This document shows positions 56,261 to 64,000 of a stretch of DNA of 64,000 nucleotides, in pieces. The DNA is taken from positions 62,001-126,000 of the forward strand of contig NHZP01000013.1 of NCBI GenBank assembly GCA_003313425.1. The letters run 5' to 3'. Position 1 is the first letter of the stretch. Every line of letters begins with the position of its first letter. The position numbers and the translations under genes are program-made. The notes under the pieces are model-generated. The model saw nothing but the letters and a program-made list of their open reading frames with translations. It was not told where the DNA came from and ran no database searches. This DNA comes from Pseudopyrenochaeta lycopersici (lineage: Eukaryota > Ascomycota > Dothideomycetes > Pleosporales > Pseudopyrenochaetaceae).

Positions 56261-57700
56261 CACCCCCTAGGTAGGCAGCTTAGGCTGCTTAACTAACTAA
56301 TCAGCGCGTTATGCTTAATATCCCCCTTTACCTCTATTTTCTGCTTAAGATTAATTCCTACCTTTACCTTTAAAAAAATAGCCTTATATAGCGCGCCTCG
56401 CGCGCTCCTTAGGTCTATTTCTTTAATAATAGTAATACTAGTAGTAATAATAGTAATAGTACTACTACTACTATTATTATGCCTACTATAATTTACTGCG
56501 CGTAAGCTTAAGATTATACTAATTTATATAGTCTAAAGCTAAAATCGCTACTTACGCCTACGCCTAAAAAGCTTATAAGACCCGCTCTGCTACCTCTAGG
56601 CCTAACTCTGCTATTAGCGCTGTTACCCCTATTATGCCTACGCCTGGGCCTACGCCTACGCCCGCGCCTTTACTACTCTCTCTACTACCTAGTTTCCTCT
56701 CTAGGGTTAAGGAGGCAGCTTGTAATAGTAGTAAAACACCTAATTAAGCTGCTCTCCTTACTACTACTAATTGCGCTGCTGCCGCTCTAGCTAAAGCCTA
56801 GGCTAACGCTGCCGCCTCTACTACTACGCTTAAGCGCGCGTGTGCCTGTACGCCTCCTATAGTTTCTTAAAATCTGCAGGAAGTTATATATACTCTCTAG
56901 TTACGTACCTAAAGAGCGCTCTACTCTACGCTATACCTTTAGTAAATAAGGAGCGCGCTTTCTAAGTACTCCTCTAGAGAGTACTATAATAACTCTAGTA
57001 GTAGTTAGCGCTACTTTAATTATACTTCTTAGTATAATTATATTTTTAGGTAAGCTCTATTTTATAATAAGCTTAGTTACTAAGCTAATCTTTTATATAT
57101 AACCCCCTTATTATTCTTAACTTTTTACTATACTTTATAAAGGCGATTAAAAAGAATAATACTAACGTAAGCTCTTTAGTATAATATACTATACTTATAC
57201 TTATTAGTTATAAGAAAGTAAAAAGTTAAGAACTATTATCTAGGCGCTCCTTAAACACGTTAAGGATAAAGAGAAAAAAGAGAAGGAAGAGAAAGAGAAG
57301 GAAGAGCACGCTACTACAGCAGCTTACACTACTAAAGAGTAAGTAGAGAGAGAGGAGGAGATAGAGGAGGAGGAAGATAATAAAGAGGAGAATAGAAGTA
57401 GCAGCTCTATTAGTAGAGAGCGTTTAGTACGCTACTAGTATATTATAGCTCTCTTTAGTAATATTATTAATCTCCTCCTTAAGTAATAAAGTTAGGTTAG
57501 GTCTTTAAAAGTAGAGTTAGTTAAACCCTCTTATATAAGTTAATATTACGCTCTAGGCCTTAGGGGTAGAGAGGTTAAACCCCTTAGTAATATTAAATAG
57601 TTTCAGATTTATTTACTTCTTATTACTCTACTCTCTTAAGCCTTTATATTATATCTTAAAGGTTAAGCTACTTTTTAAATCTTTTAAACTATTACTTTAG
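56261..57700. repeat. RIP-degraded retroelement sequence, unresolved
   Basis: TA-rich, with Pro/Ala-rich and then strongly charged Lys/Glu-rich coding-like stretches on the plus strand (56600-56870 and 57240-57420). It looks like former gag or linker sequence, but no catalytic motif was recognised. Confidence 0.35.
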
Positions 57701-59017
57701 TAAGCTCTTAGTTAGCTTATTAGCTAGTATATGACTTATTTTAAGATAGAGTACTTAAAATAATCCTTTAGCGTGCTCTTATTATAGCTATATATTCTGT
57801 ATATCTATATAGCGTAGCTTTATAGTTATTCTCTTATTTTCGCCTATTATAAGCCTAATTATTTATTAGTTATTATAAAAGATCTGCTTAGCTACTCTAA
57901 GATTAAGGAGTAGCTTATAGAAGAACTGTTTTAGTGCTATAGACTCCTTAGCTACGTACGCTAGGGCGAGGAGCTCCGCTTTAGTTATTAATATAGTTAC
58001 TATTAGTTACTAAGCTACTTTCTAGATAATAGGGCCTCTAAAGAGCTTAACTATAAACCTATAAGATAATCTCCTTCTATTAACGTTATCTATAAATAAA
58101 GCGTCTTTATATATTATTAGCTAAGCTCCTTAGCTAGCTCTATATTCTATTACTAAGTTCTTAGTTTAATATAGGTATATAATTACCTAATCTACTACTT
58201 TAAAATAAGCTTTACTTAGGTTTATAAGGTAGTATAAGAGCTATAACGCTACGTACGCTATATTAGGTCTTATTATAATTACTGTATATAAGATAGATTC
58301 TGCTTACTCTTAGTAGTTCTTAATCTTCTGCTTAGTCGCGCTTCCTTAATTTAGAGTTAGCTACTTAGTAGGTAGAGGTATTACTAGGAAGTAAGTAGTA
58401 TTAGTAAGGTTAAACTTTATAGCAATCTTATCTATATAGGAGTTGTAAATAAGAGTAATCTTCCTAGCCGCTCTATCTCTAATTACTTATATCCTAAGGA
58501 ACTAGGTAACTAGTCCTTAGTCTTTAGCTTTATAGGTTACCTTAATTAAATTAATTACTTAATAAGCTGCTGCTTTATTACTGTAGTAATATATTACTAA
58601 TATATTGTCTACGTAAAATAGTACTATTATACAGCGCTCTTAGTTATAGAATAGACATAGTTCTTCTTTTAAGGCTGTAAGACTAAGCTTTTAAAAGGTA
58701 CCTAAGAACTTATAATACTAGAGGACTAGCAAATCTCTTAGGCTATATAGTACTTATTTTAGCTATATATACTTACCTAGCTTTATAAAGCCCTCTAGAA
58801 GCTTACAGTTAACGCTTAGTTAGTTATCCTATTACGCGTTTAGAAAAGCGCCGATAATATCTAGTTAGTAGACTTCTAAGTTAAATTAAGCTATAATTAC
58901 TATAGCTGTTTAAAATAATTATACTATAAGTATAGCTACGTATGTTAACTTAATTAAGCCCTTTATCTAGAGATCTCCTCTTACGCAGATTTGCGCTTTA
59001 CGTTTTATAAAGTAAAT
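57700..59017 (-). pseudogene. Ty1/copia reverse transcriptase/RNase H relic
   Basis: The minus strand at 58422-58680 reads KEELCLFYN, IIVLFYVDNILVIYY (YVDD to YVDN), then VIRDRAARKITLIYNSYIDKI, which is the copia RT tail (family FLGI.V.RDR..RK..LSQ..YI.KI). RNase H would lie further left. The purine-rich minus-strand sequence just right of 56260 (AGGGGGTG next to the LTR end) suggests LTR B belongs to this copia family. Broken by stops, and interrupted on the right by LTR A at 59018. Confidence 0.75.
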
Positions 59018-59267
59018 TGTAATAGGCTGCGCCCTTTAAGCAAGAGAGGCTTCGCTACTATTGCACGGGGAGCAAACTTCATAATCTCCTCTACCCCCTT
59101 TTCTTATAAGCTCGTATAAGTTAGTAGCTAGAAGAGCACGTCCCTCTTTACTTATACGAATATATATATATATCCTCTAAGGATACCTGTAACCTCTTCT
59201 CTATCTTTCTCCTTCTGTAGTATAGGACAAATGCACACTTATTAGCTAGGCCTCTTCGCCCATAACA
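59018..59267. repeat. LTR family A copy 3 (250 bp), reverse
   Basis: Reverse complement of LTR A, from TGTAATAGGCTGCGCCC to CGCCCATAACA. The flanks TAAAT and TAACT agree at four of five positions, so it is probably a solo LTR inserted in the copia relic. Confidence 0.75.
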
Positions 59268-59349
59268 TAACTATCCTTATTAAGCTTATAGGTAAATACC
59301 TATTTAAGAGAGAGCAGTTTATATTTTACTTTAGTTTAATTAATCTTAA

Positions 59350-59599
59350 TGTTATAGGCGAAGAGGCCTAGCTAATAAGTGTGCATTTGTCCTATACTAC
59401 AGAAGGAGAAAGATAGAGAAGAGGTTACAGGTATCCTTAGAGGATATATATATATATTCGTATAAGTAAAGAGGGACGTGCTCCTCTAGCTACTAACTTA
59501 TATAAGCTTATAAGAAAAGGGGGTAGAGAAGATTAAGGAGTTCGCTCCCCGTGTAATAGTAGCGAAGCCTTTCTTACTTAAAGGGCTCAGCCTATTATA
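59350..59599. repeat. LTR family A copy 4 (250 bp), forward
   Basis: From TGTTATAGGCGAAGAGG to GCCTATTATA. Only 82 bp separate it from the reverse copy at 59018-59267. Followed by TACCCTCCTCCTCCTT, a polypyrimidine tract that may be a minus-strand PPT. Confidence 0.72.
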
Positions 59600-60950
59600 A
59601 TACCCTCCTCCTCCTTAAATAACTATATTACTTCTTTATATATAGTTTAACCTTAACCTTATACTTATATAGGTAGTATTATATTATTATACTATAAAAG
59701 TAGAGATATTACGTGTACTTTTTCTTATTTATTTATATATAATTTTCCTCCTTTACCTATTATTATTACCTAATAACGTAAAGTAGAGGAGAGGTTAGTT
59801 ATTTACTCGCTCGTGCGTATATAAAGAGCTTTTCCTCTAACTCTTTCTTCCTCTTTTACTACTTAACTTTAACTTACTTATATATAACTTATCTTCCTAT
59901 TATTACTAACATGCCTCCTAAAGCAGCTCCCTTAGCTAGTTAGCCTAATGATAGTAGTAGTATAAACTATCTTACTTATACAACTGCTAGCAATATTATA
60001 TCTACGCACGTAGCTACTAAGGCTAATATTACTTAGGTTACTTACGCTTAGCTTTCTTAAATAGCTCCTAACTAAACTTAACCTACTAGTATTATTATTT
60101 ATACTGCTTAGGGTAATGCGTCTCTTCTCCCTACTAACTATATAATCTAGTATATCTTAGATACTCTAGTTATAGATAAGTTTTACTATCTCTTTACAAC
60201 TACTTCTATACGTCTTATTCCTCTTTTCTTTTCTATATCTAATATTATTTAGCTGAAGCTAGTTTGCATCGCTAAATTCTTCTTCTATTAATTAGTCTCT
60301 GTATAATACTTAGTAGGGCTATAGTCTTAATAATTTCTCTCCTATTATTACTTATTATATAATTAACGCTTAGTAACTCCTCTCTAGTTATTAATCTTAC
60401 CTTAAAGCCTACCTTATCTATAGCTGCAGTTCTCTTAACGCTAACTTCTATTCTAATAACTATACTAAAGCTATATAAGAGCGTTATATATTTATAGCCT
60501 TTACTAGGTATATCTCTATTACTAGTAAGTAGAGTAGGGCTTACTCTAATTACGTGTAGCAGAAGTATAGTACGTCTTATATAGCTAGGCGTGCTCTACC
60601 TCTTTTACCTTTTAATAGAGTCTCTGTTCCTTAGCGTAGTTAAGGTTAAAGTTAAGTCCTTACTAAGCCTAAAGAGGATAAACGTTTCTTAGACATCTTA
60701 GGTTAGAGAGCCTTATACAGGGTTAGTTAGCTTATGCTAACTTATTTCTCTAACCTTTTAGTAGTTTCCTAGATAGTAGCTATATAAGCTATGTATAAGT
60801 CCTCTATTTCTTATAGGCTTCTATAGTAATAAGATTCTTTTCTAGCTCCTAAGTTAGGTTATAGTACTCCTCCTATTTTATATAAAACTTATTATATTAA
60901 TTTTGTAAGCGCTTATCTTAGATATTTTTAATTACCTATTTAAGGTAGTC
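59600..60950 (+). pseudogene. Retroelement gag-like relic
   Basis: A plus-strand frame starts MPPKAAPLAS at about 59911 and runs with Gln/Trp-type stops through a region with the order expected of a retroelement gag, ending in a basic ALP.LPFNRVSVP and EDKRFLDI part near 60600-60700. I could not identify a zinc knuckle. Element family unknown. Confidence 0.45.
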
Positions 60951-62188
60951 TTCCTGTAAGTTATTATCTTATACGATAATAGTAGCGGGGTTTAAGTTAT
61001 TAGTTTATTATAATAGGAAGAGGTCTTTAGTAGCTAGTCTTAGCTTCTCTATATAGTATAATTTAGTTCTCTATAGTATATTAAGCTTAACCTAATAGGG
61101 GTCTCGTACGCGGGTAACTTAGTACTTCTTACTTTTCTAGTTAAGTTTCTTACTTCTGCGTGTAGTTCGTACGTGCCTAAAGTCTAACTATACCTAGTCT
61201 CTAACCTTATACTTAGGGGCTAGGCGACGTGTCTTATTTGCCTATGCTTCCTGTTGTTATTGAGCGTGTATTATAGCTAAGATAGCCTAGTCAGCAGCTT
61301 ATTTTAGTGTTTGTACGATGCTTTCTACTTATTTGCTAAGGGGTGTTGCTCTATTAAGTAGGTTGCTGCTAGCTAATTTCCTAGGTAGCTCTAGGAAGGG
61401 CGAGTTTAGATAGCTGTATAGAAGGAAGAAAGGAGAGACGCCTGTAGAGGAGTTCGTACGAGTGTTTAATATTAGCTTAAGGATTAGGCATAGCGTTACC
61501 TAGTTATTCTAGTCGTAGTTATAAAAGATTTGTCTAACTACTTTAATATTACTATTTGCGTGTTCTGTAGTACTGTCTGTTTATAAGTAGTAGGCTATTA
61601 ACAGGTTCCTCTGTACTCCTAAAAGTTTATAGATTTTTCCCTATAATTTACTTATAAATTACGTGCCTCTATCTAATATAATAGACCTAGAGAGCCTATA
61701 GTAGTAGAAGACTTCTTGTATAAATGCCTAGGCTATATTATCTACTTTAATTACCTTAAGTAGGATTAGTATTACGCCTTTACCTAAGTAGTCTTTAACT
61801 ACTATTAAGTTAGTACAGCTAGATAATAGTAGTAGAATAGTAATAAAGTTAACTATTAAGTTTTACTATATACGACTAGGTACTAGTAACAGGCGTAGGT
61901 ATCTGTGCTTACTATCTCTCTATAGGGTGCTTTATCTACATAAGCTGCAATTCTGTACAAATTAGCGGACGTTTTTACTTATACCTAGCTAGTACTAGGT
62001 ACTAGCTAGCGTGCGGTACGTTTCTTCTCTTCCTAGGTAACCTGTTTACACAGCTAGATGTGCTTACTAGATAATTCCTGTACAAAGGGGTTTATTTTTA
62101 GGCACCTAGATCCTAGATCTCTATTAAAGCTTTCTCTCTAAGTTAATTATGTCATCTCCTAGTAATATAGTAAGCTTCTTTGTTATAC
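60951..62188 (-). pseudogene. Ty3/gypsy relic with integrase, split by a Tc1 element
   Basis: The minus strand at about 61620-61880 reads CTNLIVVKDYLGKGVILILL, VIKVDNIA*AFIQEVFYYYR and LSRSIILDRGT*FISKL, then KLLGVQRNL. This is a gypsy integrase core (family D.L.KG, SDRG.QF) in which the first Asp region and Gln/Trp codons are damaged. The same element resumes at 63543-63694 after the Tc1 insertion. It is truncated at the right by the 123-bp insertion and the LTR E copy. Confidence 0.78.
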
Positions 62189-62190
62189 TA

Positions 62191-63540
62191 CAGTGCCCTT
62201 CCAAAAGTTCTCGCCGCGCACGCACGAGCTACCCTCACCAGCACGTAGGCACAAAACTTCAACACCATGAATCTCAGCCAATATATAATATAATTTAATT
62301 TTTTTTAAAGCAGTAGTTGCGCACGGGTTCAGTATTTTGTTTGCCACCCTCGCGCTTTCTTGCATGCATTAATTTGTTGTGGCATGCTCATAATAAGGCG
62401 CTGAATCAGGCTGGCTAGTATGCGACGCCAGCAACTTTTTAATGCAGCGCAAAAGCCATCCCACTCCTCTATAGCTTAACTATAATTATTATACTAAGGA
62501 TAGGATCTATACATAAGCTTTTTAAGATACTACTAGAGGTGCTTAATTAGGTTAAGATTAGGTGAGTAGGGTAGCTAGTTAACTGTACTAATATAGTGCT
62601 TAGCTAGAAATCTCCTTGTAGCTGCAGCTGTATATACGCGCGCGTTATCCTGCATGAAAAGCTGTAAACAACGCTATAATCGTAAGAGGCTTTTCTTTAA
62701 AGCCTTAATGTAACTTTTAGTAGAGTATCTATAGTTTAGAGTATTAGGATCGCGCTCTATTATAACTAGAGGGCTCCTCTGTGCACGCCTACGTTTATCT
62801 AGCTATATTAAACCCCACACTATCTATACTACCTTCTTACTACAGCTATAGGTTTAAAGCATTATTATGTTCGATTTCTCTTATAAATTACACAATACCT
62901 ACTCTTATATTTGCCCTAAGCCCCTCTAAAAAGAGCACTTATCTAAGAAGCGTATAGTGCGTTAATACTACAGGAAACAAGAGTACTCTCTATAGAACTT
63001 AAGCCGCCGCAACGCACGCGATTTATTAAGCTTTAGACGCTTTTTATAAGGAGATTTAGTAAGGCCTCGTCCTTTAAGATACCGCCGTAATGTGGAATAG
63101 CTAGGTAGCTTTAAAGTGGTGCTATCTAGATTTATAACTACTGCCTCTTTAGCTAGCTCTTTGTACGTAATTTTTGGCTGTGCGCGTGCTTTGTAATAGA
63201 TAATCTTCTTCTGATAAAGCGATAGTATAGGTAGTCTACTGCTGCGAGGTTTATCTGTTGTTTTGCTAGTTTGTTAATATCTTTTCCTAATGTCGCGTAT
63301 ACCGCGTTCACTGCGGCTAAACGCGTTAGCAACTTCAGTGACTGTAGTACTACTATGTAGCATGCTAATAATTTGATTCCGCTGCTGGACTGTTAAATTA
63401 GGACGTCTGCGCGTATTTTAGTCTATTTCTTAAAGAATTTGGCGTTGTAGTGGTATAATTATAATACTGCAAAGTTGAGGTAGTGTTGTTGTGATGGTGC
63501 GCGTCGCACTAGCGCGGCGAGAACTTTTGGAAGGGCACTG
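62191..63540 (-). mobile_element. Tc1/mariner-family transposon B, 1350 bp, lightly RIPed
   Basis: Left end CAGTGCCCTTCCAAAAG and right end CTTTTGGAAGGGCACTG, flanked by TA (62189-62190 and 63541-63542). It carries a minus-strand transposase of the same type as element A at 19566-20914; the two also share part of their subterminal sequence. It is inserted in a gypsy relic. Confidence 0.9.
62329..63420 (-). pseudogene. Tc1-type transposase, few inactivating changes
   Basis: The minus strand reads RPNLTVQQRNQIISML near the start, then VTEVANAFSRSERGIRDIRK, KPRSSRLPILSLYQKKII, SYSTLRRYLKGRGLTKSPYK, LFMQDNARVYTAAAT, then LPYSPNLNLIKHL and finally SMPQQINACKKARGWQTKY with TGA at 62329-62331. The first half has very few stops; the second half has a few. 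The YSPDLNPIEHLW block reads YSPNLNLIKHL, with the acidic residue now Lys, so it is presumably inactive. Far better preserved than element A. Confidence 0.85.
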
Positions 63541-63542
63541 TA

Positions 63543-63694
63543 GGTAGCGACCTAGCACCTAGCTTTATAGCGTCGTAGACTTCCTAATAGGTTAAGTTGT
63601 CTCGTACAGCTTAGTTCTAGTGTTTAGGAATTAAGTCCTTAAGGATTAGAGCTTTTAGTAGGGACTTAGCTATAATTAAGCTGTTAAGGGTTAA
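63543..63694 (-). pseudogene. Right-hand continuation of the split gypsy relic
   Basis: A RIP-type minus-strand frame reads SLIIAKSLLKALILKDLIPK and then a YDAIKLGARSL part, plausibly from the RT/RNase H to integrase linker of the element at 60951-62188. Confidence 0.45.
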
Positions 63695-63817
63695 TGTTGG
63701 TGGGCAGCAGGCAGGAGGAACTAGGTTGATTCCTATCAAATGAGACACAAGGGAACTATATACCCTGTGGATGCTTATATAACAGAGCACGTGAGGAGCT
63801 AACCGTGTTGGCTAACA
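63695..63817. mobile_element. 123-bp solo-LTR/TRIM-like insertion, copy 2
   Basis: Starts TGTTGGTGGGCAGCAGG, ends CCGTGTTGGCTAACA. Flanked by a perfect 5-bp duplication GTTAA (63690-63694 and 63818-63822). The central about 105 bp look identical to the copy at 29094-29216. UnRIPed within RIPed surroundings. Confidence 0.88.
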
Positions 63818-63833
63818 GTTAACGTAGGGGTTT

Positions 63834-64000
63834 TGTCAGAATTTAATGAATCTTTTTGGTCATGATCGTGGATCAGAATTGATTGTATTTTGATAGTTCT
63901 GTTTTCTCTCCTTTTTAAACACAGACCTAATACATCGATGATACATAGGTGATACCGTCCACAATACAGTATTCGTATACTTTAGTTTTTATGCCTCTTA
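63834..64000 (-). repeat. LTR-like repeat family E, copy running off the window
   Basis: Reverse complement of 28095-28257. The inner end is TGTCAGAATTTAATG (so CTGACA on the minus strand); the other end lies at or beyond position 64000. Confidence 0.65.

Noticed and set aside
62183..62365. 60-codon minus frame at the left end of the Tc1 element
   Set aside because: It spans the inverted repeat and the transposase stop in the wrong frame.
1..64000. Search for tRNA, rRNA and biosynthetic gene cluster core enzymes
   Set aside because: No cloverleaf, rRNA block, PKS, NRPS or terpene synthase motif was recognised by eye; small RNA genes in RIPed DNA could still be missed.

Overview
The window looks like a repeat-dominated stretch of a filamentous ascomycete (Pezizomycotina) genome. 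Three things point that way. Transposon relics have CpA/TpG turned into TpA almost everywhere, which is the signature of repeat-induced point mutation (RIP) and leaves TAG/TAA stops where Gln or Trp codons stood. Gene introns are short (48-81 bp) with CTAAC/CTGAC-type branch sites. The gene families (RTA1-like, DUF1254/DUF1214, NmrA/epimerase-like, ER-type Hsp70) are typical of such fungi. No tRNA, rRNA, CRISPR array or operon was found.

Layout. 1-10,644: RIP-degraded sequence, mostly a minus-strand Ty3/gypsy element ending in an LTR. 11.2-15.1 kb: a gene island with a six-exon divergent Hsp70. 15.08-15.83 kb: a palindromic TA-flanked MITE. 16.7-19.5 kb: a hAT-like zinc-finger remnant, a spliced multi-pass membrane protein gene and a gag-like remnant. 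19.57-20.91 kb: a Tc1/mariner element. 22.5-25.1 kb: an LTR next to a Ty1/copia relic. 25.9-27.4 kb: a seven-exon NAD(P)-binding epimerase-like gene. 28.8-45.5 kb: a nest of retroelements, including a copia relic with solo insertions and a complete 8.15-kb gypsy element with paired 205-bp LTRs and a perfect 5-bp target duplication. 45.5-47.4 kb: a quiet island. 47.7-48.9 kb: a pogo/Fot1-like transposase. 49.7-53.5 kb: an RTA1-like gene and a secreted DUF1254/DUF1214 gene. 54.0-54.7 kb: an almost perfect inverted repeat. 55.3-64.0 kb: another nest of pogo, copia, gypsy and Tc1 relics with solo LTRs.

The five host genes (Hsp70-like, membrane protein, epimerase-like, RTA1-like, DUF1254/1214) are intact in reading frame after splicing and sit as isolated islands between RIPed blocks. 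They do not form an obvious pathway or biosynthetic cluster. The most notable items are the ER-type Hsp70 with Ser in place of the conserved phosphate-1 Asp, a pair of 123-bp unRIPed insertions with their own target duplications, several near-perfect palindromic elements, and sharp mosaics of RIPed against unRIPed DNA within single transposons. All coordinates come from reading by eye; splice sites are inferred from reading-frame continuity, family alignment from memory and splice consensus.
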